A stretch of 64,000 bases of DNA from contig JADCHX010000015.1 of NCBI GenBank assembly GCA_020248265.1, positions 32,953-96,952 on the forward strand, read 5' to 3'. The stretch comes from Rhodocyclaceae bacterium (lineage in GTDB: Bacteria; Pseudomonadota; Gammaproteobacteria; Burkholderiales; CAIKXV01). Below are positions 1 through 10,737 of this stretch, piece after piece. Within the stretch, counting starts at the first letter, position 1; every line of letters begins with the position of its first letter. The notes under the pieces are model-generated. The model worked only from the letters and a program-made list of their open reading frames with translations. It was not told where the DNA came from and searched no databases. The translations under genes and the position numbers were made by a program.

Positions 1-437
1 AGCTGCGCCACGTTCCGTATACCGGCGGTGCGCCTGCAATCGCGGCGGTGGTCGGTGGCCATGCGACCGCGGTCGCCTCGGCGCCGAGCGTGGCCATGCC
101 GCAGGTGAAGGGCGGCCGGGTGCGCGCGATCGCCCAGTGGGGCGGGGCGCGGATCCCTGCCTTCCCGGACGTGCCGACCTTCCGCGAAAGCGGCATCGAC
201 ATCGAGTTCACCCTCTGGACCGCGCTGTTCGCGCCGGCGAAGACGCCGCCCTCGACCCTCAAGATCCTGCAGGACGCGGTACGTGCGTCGGCGCAGGACG
301 AAGAGTTCCGCAATGCGATGGCCCGCTCGCTGTCGACGGTTGCCTACATGGAGGGCGCCGAGTACGCGGCTGCGTGGCAGCGCGAGGTGAAGCGGATCCA
401 GGCTTCGGTACGGTTCATCGGCCGCACCGACGAGTGA
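1..437 (+). CDS. Bug/TctC-family periplasmic substrate-binding protein, C-terminal part
   Basis: The 5' end lies outside the window; the frame is open from base 3 and stops at 437. About 144 residues are visible, roughly the last 45 percent of a protein that is normally about 320 aa. The segment starting HVPYTGGAPA, the glycine-rich GG-H turn, and the PDVPTFRE-x-G motif are typical of tripartite tricarboxylate transporter receptors (Bug proteins). These bind small carboxylates or related solutes in the periplasm. Bug proteins are greatly expanded in Burkholderiales, which supports the taxonomic guess. The ligand cannot be told from this part. No partner TctA/TctB gene is visible. Confidence 0.88.
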   Translation, partial: LRHVPYTGGAPAIAAVVGGHATAVASAPSVAMPQVKGGRVRAIAQWGGARIPAFPDVPTFRESGIDIEFTLWTALFAPAKTPPSTLKILQDAVRASAQDEEFRNAMARSLSTVAYMEGAEYAAAWQREVKRIQASVRFIGRTDE

Positions 438-448
438 ACGGCCGCGGG

Positions 449-877
449 TCAGGTGCTGCGGCCGCTGGTGGCATCGACCGCGACGCCGCCGGCGATGTCG
501 GTGGCCGCCTCGTCGCCGGAGAAGATCAGCTCGATCTCGGCGCCGTCGGGATCGCGGAAGAACACTTGAACCAGATTGCGGTCGGGCACCGCGAAGGACT
601 GGTTGCGGATGCCCAGCCGGTCGAGCGTCGCGCGAGTGGCCGCGAGGCCCGAGGCGCGGAACGCCACGTGATCGTAGGCGTCGCGCTTGCTCGAATCGGG
701 CACCCGGGCGGTGGAGATGTGCAGGATCGCGTGGTCGCCGAGGTACATCCAGGCGCCCGGCCGGCCGAAGGGCGGGCGGGCGCCGTCGCGCAGGCCGACC
801 ACCTCGGCGTAGAACCGCCGCGCCCGATCGAGATCGGCGGTACAGATATTGTAGTGGTCCAGTGCTTCGATCGGCAT
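449..877 (-). CDS. VOC (glyoxalase/bleomycin-resistance fold) metalloenzyme family protein
   Basis: This 142-aa protein has one pair of beta-alpha-beta-beta-beta modules. Family metal ligands are visible: His8 in LDHYNI near the N terminus, a His in YDHVAF in the middle, and the Glu of EIELIF near the C terminus, preceded by FFRDPDG. This layout matches single-domain VOC proteins related to glyoxalase I and extradiol dioxygenases. The substrate is unknown. The gene points away from smc and converges on the TctC-type gene 11 bp away. The last 15 residues are low-complexity and probably flexible. A housekeeping detoxification or catabolic role is only a guess. Confidence 0.8.
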   Translation of the reverse strand: MPIEALDHYNICTADLDRARRFYAEVVGLRDGARPPFGRPGAWMYLGDHAILHISTARVPDSSKRDAYDHVAFRASGLAATRATLDRLGIRNQSFAVPDRNLVQVFFRDPDGAEIELIFSGDEAATDIAGGVAVDATSGRST

Positions 878-1002
878 GTCGCTGATCCTCGAAAGGCGAG
901 CAACGCAGTGTCCGACGATCGATCCCGACGGTCAAGCCGCCTGCCGGGTTGCCTTCGGCTAAACTCACGGGTTACTCCCATCAGACCGTCGAAGCTACCT
1001 AA

Positions 1003-4000
1003 GTGCGCCTGACCGAAATACGCCTGTCCGGATTCAAGTCGTTCGTCGATCCCACGCAGATCCGCCTGCCCGGGCAGATCGTCGGCGTGGTCGGCCCGAA
1101 CGGCTGCGGCAAGTCGAACGTGATCGACGCAACCCGCTGGGTGCTCGGCGAATCTTCCGCGCGCCACCTGCGCGGCGAGACCATGCAGGACGTGATCTTC
1201 GCCGGCTCGGCCACCCGCAAGCCGGCGAACCGTGCGAGCGTCGAACTCGTGTTCGACAACAGCCTCGGCAAGGCCGGCGGGCAGTGGGCGAGCTATGCCG
1301 AATTGTCGATCAAGCGGGTGCTCGAGCGGGACGGCGACTCGGCCTACTACATCAACAACCAGCATGTGCGTCGGCGCGATGTTGCCGACGTTTTCCTCGG
1401 CACCGGTCTCGGCGGCCGCGGCTACGCGATCATCGAGCAAGGCACCATTTCGCGCATCATCGATGCCAAGCCGGAGGAACTGCGCGTCTTCCTTGAAGAG
1501 GCTGCCGGGGTGTCGCGCTATCGGGAGCGCCGCCGCGAGACCGAGAACCGGCTTTCCGACGCGCGCCAGAACCTGGCGCGCGTGGATGACATCCGGCTCG
1601 AGCTGGAGCGGCAGATCGAGCGGCTCACCTCGCAGGCCGCAGTCGCCGCACAGTTCCAGCAGCTTACGACCGAACTCACGTCGGCGCAGGACCTGCTCTG
1701 GTACCTGCGCCGCAGCGAGGCGAGCGCTTTGCGCGAGCGCCAGCAGCGCGAAGTCGAGCGGCTGTCGATCGAACTCGAGACCGAGACCGCGCGACTGCGC
1801 GAGGTCGAGAAGCGTCTCGCCGCGACGCGCGACGAGCAGCAGCTCGCCAACGATGCCACGCGCGTGGCGCAGGGCGAACTGTACGAGTCGAACGCGGAAG
1901 TGGCCCGCCTCGAACAGCAGCTCGCCCACCTGCGCGATACGCGCTCGCGCGTCGAGAGCCAACTGGTGCAGGCGCGCGCGCGCCTCGAGCAGACTGGCGA
2001 GCGCCGCGATGGTCTGATTGCCAGTCTCGCCCAATGGCAGGGCGATGCGAAGTCGCTCGAGGCTCAGGCGGACACTGCGCGCGCCAACGCCGAGCACGAA
2101 TCCGCACTGCTGCCGCAGTCGGAGGCGGCGGCACGCGATGCCCATGCACGCGTGCGCGAGGCAGAGCGCGCGCTGGCGCAGGCCGAGCAGCTCTGGCAGG
2201 TCGAAGAGACCCGCCGCGGTTCGTCCCAGCGGCTGGCCGAACAGCTTGGCCAGCGGGCTCAGCGGCTGGCGGCCGAGCGCGCCGGGCTGCAGCCGCCCGA
2301 TCGCGAGGCACTGGCGGCGATGCAGGAAGCCGTGGCGGCGCTCGGTGCCCAGCTCGCCGAGATGCGGGCCGGCGCTTCGTCGGCCGAGCAGACGCTGGCG
2401 CAGGGCGAGATCGCCGCGCGCGAGGCGCAGTCGGCCGTCGACGGGGCGAACCGCGAACTTACCAGGGTGCAGGCGCGGCGCGATGCCCTGGAGCAATTGC
2501 AGAGTCGGTTGGCCAATGCACAGGCCACGCGCGACTGGGCGGCCCGGCACGGGCTGGCCAATGCGCGTCGCCTCTGGCAGGGGCTGCGCATAGAGGAGGG
2601 CTGGGAAAATGCGCTCGAAGCGGTGCTGCGTGAGCGTCTGAATGCATTCGCGGTCGAGCGCATCGATGCCGGTGCGGGCTGGCTGGGCGACATGCCGGGC
2701 GCCAAGGTCGCGGTGTACGAGCTTTCCGCTGGCGCTGCCACTACCGGGTCACTTGGCGTGCTCGGCCGTCCGCTGCGCGAACTGGTGAGCTGCGAGGATG
2801 CGCGTACCGAGCCGGTGCTGGGCGACTGGCTGAGCCAGGTCTTTATCGCGGCGACCCTCGACGAGGGCATGCGGCTGCGCGAGCGGTTGCCCGCCGGCGC
2901 GATGATGGTTACCCGCGAAGGTCATCTGCTCAGCCGCTCCAGTGTCGTGTTCTACGCCCCCGATTCCGAAGTGCATGGCGTGCTGGCCCGCCAGCGCGAG
3001 ATCGAGGCGCTGGCGGCGCAGATCGAGACGATGTCCGGTCAGTTGTCGGATGCGCGTGGCCGCCACATCGAGGCCACCGAAGGGGTGGCGCGTGCGCGCC
3101 GTGACCTCGCCGACAAGCGCCGGCTGGCCGATGAACTGCGGCAGAACCAGCACGCTTCGCAGATGCATCTGGTGCGCCAGACCGAACAGGCCGACCGCGT
3201 CGAGCAGCGCATCGCGCAGATCGACCGCGAGTCGACCGAGATCGAGACCGAGCGCGCGGCCGAGGTCACTCGCCTGGCCGAAACCGACCAGAACCTGCAA
3301 CGCTTTGCCGAGCAGCTGCAGTCGATCGGCGCCCAACTCGCTACCACGCGCTCGGACGCAGGCCGGGCGCAGGGGCAGCTGTCGCGGGCGCGCGACTCTG
3401 CGCAGCAGGCGACCCAGGCGGTGCAGCAGCTGCGCTACCGCATGGAGTCCGCGCAGTCGAGGATCCGGGACGGCGAGAACGCGGTGGCCGTCAGCGAACG
3501 CGAACTGGCCGGGCTCGTCGCTGAAGTCGATCGGCTGGCGGCCGAGGCGCAGCAGTTCGAAGAAGCACCGATCGTCGAAGCCTTGCAGGCCGCCCTCTCG
3601 GCCCGTGAAGTGCGCGAGGCCGCGATGTCGGCTGCGCGCAACACCTTGTCAGGGCTCGAATCGCAGCTGCGCAGCATCGACGAGGAGCGCCTGACTTCCG
3701 AGCAGAAGCACGAGCCGCTGCGCAATGCGATCGGCGAGGCGAAGCTGAAGGAGCAGGAGGCGCGGCTTACCGAGGAACAGTTCGCCGCCAAGCTGGTCGA
3801 GTCGGGCGCCGACGAGGCCGCGCTGGCGGCGCGGGCCGAGGACGGGCCGCGCCCGCGGACGCTGGCCGGCGAGATCAATCGCCTGCAGGCCGAGATCAAC
3901 GCGCTCGGTGCGGTGAACCTGGCAGCGCTCGAGGAACTCGGTGGGGCGACCGAGAAGAAGAACGCCCTCGACGCGCAGGCAGCCGACCTGAACGAGGCGA

Positions 4001-4527
4001 TCGGCACGCTCGAGACCGCGATCCGGCGCATCGACAAGGAAACCCGCGAGCGCCTGATGGCGACCTTCGCCGAGGCCAATGGTCACCTCGCCAGGATGTT
4101 CCCGGCGCTGTTCGGTGGCGGCCATGCCGAACTGGTGCTCACCGGCGAAGAGATCCTCGACAGTGGCGTCCAGATCTTCGCCCGCCCACCGGGCAAGAAG
4201 AATGCGTCGATCCAGCTCCTGTCCGGCGGTGAGAAGGCGCTGACCGCGATGTCGCTGGTTTTTTCGCTGTTCCAGCTCAATCCCGCCCCGTTCTGCCTGC
4301 TCGACGAGGTCGATGCGCCGCTCGACGACACGAACACCGAACGCTTCCGCAACCTGCTCACCAAGATGTCCGAGCACACCCAGTTCCTGTTCATCTCGCA
4401 CAACAAGATCACGATGGAAGGTGCACACCAGCTCGTCGGGGTGACGATGCAGGAGCAGGGCGTATCGCGGGTGGTGACCGTCGACATGGAGCAGGCGATG
4501 CGTCTCACCGAAGATCAGGCAGCGTGA
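1003..4527 (+). CDS. smc: Chromosome segregation/condensin ATPase SMC
   Basis: This is a 1174-aa SMC protein of usual length. The N-terminal head has RLTEIRLSGFKSF and Walker A GPNGCGKS at 31-38. A long coiled coil follows, then a globular hinge around 520-660, a returning coiled coil, and a C-terminal head with the LSGGEK signature at 1073-1078 and Walker B DEVDAPLDD at 1101-1109. SMC dimers with ScpA/ScpB load on DNA near the origin and compact and separate sister chromosomes. The GTG start at 1003 gives the exact N terminus expected for the family, although no strong Shine-Dalgarno is visible. zipA follows after 9 bp and ligA after that, a common betaproteobacterial order, so one operon is likely. 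Confidence 0.97.
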   Translation: MRLTEIRLSGFKSFVDPTQIRLPGQIVGVVGPNGCGKSNVIDATRWVLGESSARHLRGETMQDVIFAGSATRKPANRASVELVFDNSLGKAGGQWASYAELSIKRVLERDGDSAYYINNQHVRRRDVADVFLGTGLGGRGYAIIEQGTISRIIDAKPEELRVFLEEAAGVSRYRERRRETENRLSDARQNLARVDDIRLELERQIERLTSQAAVAAQFQQLTTELTSAQDLLWYLRRSEASALRERQQREVERLSIELETETARLREVEKRLAATRDEQQLANDATRVAQGELYESNAEVARLEQQLAHLRDTRSRVESQLVQARARLEQTGERRDGLIASLAQWQGDAKSLEAQADTARANAEHESALLPQSEAAARDAHARVREAERALAQAEQLWQVEETRRGSSQRLAEQLGQRAQRLAAERAGLQPPDREALAAMQEAVAALGAQLAEMRAGASSAEQTLAQGEIAAREAQSAVDGANRELTRVQARRDALEQLQSRLANAQATRDWAARHGLANARRLWQGLRIEEGWENALEAVLRERLNAFAVERIDAGAGWLGDMPGAKVAVYELSAGAATTGSLGVLGRPLRELVSCEDARTEPVLGDWLSQVFIAATLDEGMRLRERLPAGAMMVTREGHLLSRSSVVFYAPDSEVHGVLARQREIEALAAQIETMSGQLSDARGRHIEATEGVARARRDLADKRRLADELRQNQHASQMHLVRQTEQADRVEQRIAQIDRESTEIETERAAEVTRLAETDQNLQRFAEQLQSIGAQLATTRSDAGRAQGQLSRARDSAQQATQAVQQLRYRMESAQSRIRDGENAVAVSERELAGLVAEVDRLAAEAQQFEEAPIVEALQAALSAREVREAAMSAARNTLSGLESQLRSIDEERLTSEQKHEPLRNAIGEAKLKEQEARLTEEQFAAKLVESGADEAALAARAEDGPRPRTLAGEINRLQAEINALGAVNLAALEELGGATEKKNALDAQAADLNEAIGTLETAIRRIDKETRERLMATFAEANGHLARMFPALFGGGHAELVLTGEEILDSGVQIFARPPGKKNASIQLLSGGEKALTAMSLVFSLFQLNPAPFCLLDEVDAPLDDTNTERFRNLLTKMSEHTQFLFISHNKITMEGAHQLVGVTMQEQGVSRVVTVDMEQAMRLTEDQAA

Positions 4528-4536
4528 CCGATACCG

Positions 4537-7909
<3,373 letters not shown>

Positions 7910-7955
7910 GTCGCCGTGGCCGATCGAATAGACTGGAAACGACCATGAGCAAGCG

Positions 7956-8507
7956 ATGATCGACCGAACGCAGGCCTGGAACATCCTCGAAGCCGCCGAG
8001 CTGCTTCATGGCGAGGCCGAGATCGCGCAGGCGATCGACCGTGTGGCTGTGCAGATCGTCGCGCGGCTCCGCGATACCGAACCGCTGGTACTGGCGGTGA
8101 TGGGTGGTGGCGTCGTTTTCGCGGGGCAACTGCTGCCGCGCCTGCGCTTCCCGCTGGAGTTCGACTTCATCCACGTGACGCGCTATCGCGGCGGTACCAC
8201 CGGCGGCGAGGTCCGCTGGCCAGTCGCACCGCACGTACCGCTGAAGGACCGCACGGTCCTGGTGGTCGACGACATCCTGGACGAAGGGCGCACGCTGGCG
8301 GCGGTGCGCGAGCGGTTCCTGTCCGAGGGCGTGCGCGCGTTCCACAGTGCCGTGCTCTGCGAGAAGCTGCTGCAGCAGGAGAAGCCCGTGCGCGCCGACT
8401 ATGTCGGCGTGACGGTTCCCGACCGTTATGTGTTCGGCTGCGGCATGGACGTCAACGGCGCCTGGCGCAACCTGCCGGGGATCTACGCGGTCGGCCGGCA
8501 GCCTTGA
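7956..8507 (+). CDS. hpt: Hypoxanthine-guanine phosphoribosyltransferase family enzyme
   Basis: This 183-aa type I phosphoribosyltransferase has the PRPP-binding motif VLVVDDILDEGRTL at 101-114, preceded by the flexible-loop segment and a GGGVVFAG loop at 50-57. Enzymes of this group convert hypoxanthine or guanine plus PRPP to IMP or GMP. A racemase-like gene starts inside its stop codon (TTGA), and a methylthioinosine phosphorylase follows. That phosphorylase would release hypoxanthine, so the neighbourhood fits a salvage role. Guanine versus hypoxanthine preference cannot be read from the sequence. Confidence 0.88.
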   Translation: MIDRTQAWNILEAAELLHGEAEIAQAIDRVAVQIVARLRDTEPLVLAVMGGGVVFAGQLLPRLRFPLEFDFIHVTRYRGGTTGGEVRWPVAPHVPLKDRTVLVVDDILDEGRTLAAVRERFLSEGVRAFHSAVLCEKLLQQEKPVRADYVGVTVPDRYVFGCGMDVNGAWRNLPGIYAVGRQP

Positions 8508-9238
8508 AGACGATCGGCCTTCTCGGCGGGACCAGCTGGCCCTCAACCGTGATCTACTACCGACTCCTGAACGAACTCGCCCAGGAACGGTTCGGCGGCC
8601 ACCACTCCGCGCGGCTGCTCGTGCACAGCATCGATTACCACGATATCCGCAGCCGTTATCCGGGTGACGGCGTTCCGCCCGAGGCATTCGACGGCATCGC
8701 ACCGTTGCTCGAGGCCGAACTGCGCGCACTGGCGGCCTGCCGGCCCGGCTGCATCATCCTCGGCAACAACACGCTTCACAAGTCGCTGGATACCTTTGTC
8801 GACCGGCTGGCGCTGCCGATGCCGCTGTTCCACATCGTCGACGAGACGGCCCACGTGGCCCGGGCTGCGGGGTATCGCCGGGTGCTCCTGCTCGCCACCC
8901 GCTTCACGATGGAAGACGGCTTCTTCGCGCGGCGCCTGGCGGCGCACGGCATCGAGGCGGTGGTTCCGGATGTTCCCGACCGTGCCGAGGTGCAGGCGAT
9001 CCAGGCACCGCTTGCGCGCGGCGAATGGCTGGACGAGTACCAGGACCGCCTGCTGCGCGTCGTCGATCGCCATGCTTCGCTCGATGCGGTGGTACTTGGA
9101 TGCACCGAACTGCCACTGGCCATGAAGCCGGAGGCTTCCGCGCTGCCGGTGCTCGATACCGTGCGCATACAGTGCGAGCGCGCGTTCGACTGGGCGGTCG
9201 AAGGGCGTGCGCCGTCCACCCCCGCTTCTGCGTACTGA
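8504..9238 (+). CDS. Aspartate/glutamate racemase superfamily protein lacking the first catalytic Cys
   Basis: This 244-aa protein belongs to the Asp/Glu racemase fold: LLGGTSWPST at the N terminus, NNTLHK at 88-93, and GCTELPL at 199-205 with Cys200. True racemases use two cysteines. The first normally sits just before the NT-MHK motif, but here that position is Gly87, while the second Cys is present. The loss suggests a one-cysteine activity (compare arylmalonate decarboxylase-like or maleate isomerase-like relatives, which use different residues) or a lost activity. It starts with TTG overlapping the TGA of the phosphoribosyltransferase gene, so the two are translationally coupled. Assignment to the superfamily is firm; the reaction is not. 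Confidence 0.82.
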   Translation: MKTIGLLGGTSWPSTVIYYRLLNELAQERFGGHHSARLLVHSIDYHDIRSRYPGDGVPPEAFDGIAPLLEAELRALAACRPGCIILGNNTLHKSLDTFVDRLALPMPLFHIVDETAHVARAAGYRRVLLLATRFTMEDGFFARRLAAHGIEAVVPDVPDRAEVQAIQAPLARGEWLDEYQDRLLRVVDRHASLDAVVLGCTELPLAMKPEASALPVLDTVRIQCERAFDWAVEGRAPSTPASAY

Positions 9239-9262
9239 CACGCTCCGGAACAAAGGACTCAC

Positions 9263-10009
9263 ATGCTCGCGATCATCGGAGGCTCCGGCCTCGGGAAGCT
9301 TGCCACGATCGAGGCGCCGCACCGGCGCGTGGTGCGCACACCCTATGGCGAACCCTCGGGCGCACTGACGTTCGGGCGCCTGTGCGGGCGCGACGTGGTG
9401 TTCCTGCCGCGCCACGGACATGGCCACACGATCGCGCCGCACGAGGTCAACTACCGCGCGAACATCTGGGCACTGCGCGAGGAGAACGTAGACGCGATCA
9501 TTTCCGTTGCATCCGTCGGTGGCATCCGCGCAGACCTGGCGCCAGGCGTGCTCGCGGTACCGCACCAGATCATCGACTACACGCACGGCCGCCGCGGAAC
9601 CTTCTTCGAGGGACCCGATCAGCCCGTCACGCATGTCGACTTCACCGAGCCCTACTGCCCGCAGCTGCGGGCGAGCCTGCTGGCAGCAGCGGCAGCCGCA
9701 GGCGAAGCGATGATTGCGGACGGTGTCTATGCGGTAACGCAGGGGCCGCGGCTGGAGACCGCTGCCGAGATCGACCGGCTCGAGCGCGACGGCGCCGACA
9801 TGGTCGGCATGACCGGAATGCCCGAGGCCGCGCTGGCGCGCGAGCTCGGGCTTTCCTATGCGGCTCTCGCCGTGGTGGCCAACTTCGCCGCCGGCCGCGG
9901 CAACAGTGCGCATGCGATCGACTTGCACATCATCGGTGGCGTGCTTTCGGTGGCCATGCAGCGGGTCCAGCATATCCTCGACCGATGCGTGGAATGCCAT
10001 GGTTCGTGA
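9263..10009 (+). CDS. S-methyl-5'-thioinosine (or thioadenosine) phosphorylase
   Basis: This is a 248-aa member of the purine nucleoside phosphorylase/MTAP family. Visible motifs are [10 protein letters not shown] at the start, the phosphate/ribose loop [15 protein letters not shown], and [15 protein letters not shown] near 190. It phosphorolyses methylthio-nucleosides formed from polyamine synthesis, giving a purine base and methylthioribose-1-phosphate. In Pseudomonas the related enzyme acts on methylthioinosine and yields hypoxanthine. The upstream hypoxanthine-guanine phosphoribosyltransferase makes that substrate more likely here, but this is inference. ATG 9263 is preceded by an AAAGGA-type ribosome site. 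Its end overlaps the def start by 11 bp. Confidence 0.88.
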   Translation: MLAIIGGSGLGKLATIEAPHRRVVRTPYGEPSGALTFGRLCGRDVVFLPRHGHGHTIAPHEVNYRANIWALREENVDAIISVASVGGIRADLAPGVLAVPHQIIDYTHGRRGTFFEGPDQPVTHVDFTEPYCPQLRASLLAAAAAAGEAMIADGVYAVTQGPRLETAAEIDRLERDGADMVGMTGMPEAALARELGLSYAALAVVANFAAGRGNSAHAIDLHIIGGVLSVAMQRVQHILDRCVECHGS

Positions 10010-10529
10010 CGTCCTGCGGATGGGAAACCCCGTGCTGCTGCAGGTCGCGCGGCCGGTCGATGCATTCGGTACGCCCGAGCTCGCGGCCCTGCTGCAGGAC
10101 ATGCGTGACACGATGGCCGCCCTCGATGGCGCAGGGCTTGCCGCGCCGCAGATCGGTATCTCGCTGCAGGTGGTGATCTTCGGCGTCGCGTCCAATCCGC
10201 GCTATCCCGACGCGGACGATGTGCCGTACACCGAACTGCTCAATCCGGTCCTGGAGCCTGCAGGCGAGGAAATCGAGGACGGATGGGAGGGCTGTCTGTC
10301 GGTGCCCGGCATGCGTGGCGTGGTGCCGCGCTGGAAGCATCTGCGCTACCGCGGCCTGACCCCGTCGGGTGAGCCGGTCGATCGTACGGTGTCGGGCTTC
10401 CATGCGCGGGTGGTGCAGCACGAATGCGACCACCTGATGGGCATCCTCTATCCGATGCGCATCCGCGACCTGCGTCAGTTCGGGTTCAGCGAAGCCCTGT
10501 TCCCCGGCGAGGCCCTGGCGGACGACTAG
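9999..10529 (+). CDS. def: Peptide deformylase
   Basis: This 176-aa enzyme carries the three family motifs: [18 protein letters not shown] (metal Cys) and QHECDHLMG (two metal His and the catalytic Glu). It removes the formyl group from nascent peptides at the ribosome exit using a bound Fe2+ or similar metal. The frame stays open upstream, but ATG 9999 gives the usual [10 protein letters not shown] terminus and overlaps the end of the phosphorylase gene by 11 bp, so it was chosen. The location in a salvage operon, not next to fmt, suggests this may be one of two deformylases in the genome. That cannot be seen here. Confidence 0.95.
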   Translation: MVRDVLRMGNPVLLQVARPVDAFGTPELAALLQDMRDTMAALDGAGLAAPQIGISLQVVIFGVASNPRYPDADDVPYTELLNPVLEPAGEEIEDGWEGCLSVPGMRGVVPRWKHLRYRGLTPSGEPVDRTVSGFHARVVQHECDHLMGILYPMRIRDLRQFGFSEALFPGEALADD

Positions 10530-10614
10530 CATCGTCGTCCCGCGGCGGGCCAGGCACTGGCCTGGTGCCAGGCAGCGTCGCCGCGCGCCGCACAGGATGC
10601 CTGTGTCGGTGCGG

Positions 10615-10630
10615 TGGCACGCTTTCTGCA
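10615..10630 (+). promoter_or_regulatory. Sigma-54 (RpoN) promoter upstream of the modification island
   Basis: TGGCACG (10615-10621), four bases, then CTGCA (10626-10630). This matches the -24 element perfectly and the -12 element at 4 of 5 bases of TTGCA, with the GG-to-GC spacing exact. Transcription would start near 10641, about 97 bases before the first gene of the island. An enhancer-binding activator would be required. It lies in the 208-bp gap after def, which otherwise holds only GC-rich inverted repeats. Confidence 0.62.
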
Positions 10631-10737
10631 CTCGTCGTGTGCATGAACTGCCATCTCGACATTTCCTGCCGACATCGCGCCACGCGTGGCAAGCCTTGCC
10701 GGTCCGGGCGGCAGCATGACGTCGCCGGAGCCGCGTC

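Noticed and set aside
526..2550. Long open frame on the minus strand opposite smc
   Set aside because: It lies antisense to a clear smc gene and in part to the VOC gene. The translation is rich in Arg, Leu and His with no recognisable domain; such frames are common in high-GC DNA.
10530..10737. Intrinsic terminator after def
   Set aside because: GACGAC/GTCGTC and other short GC inverted repeats occur, but stems are only 5-6 bp and no T run follows.
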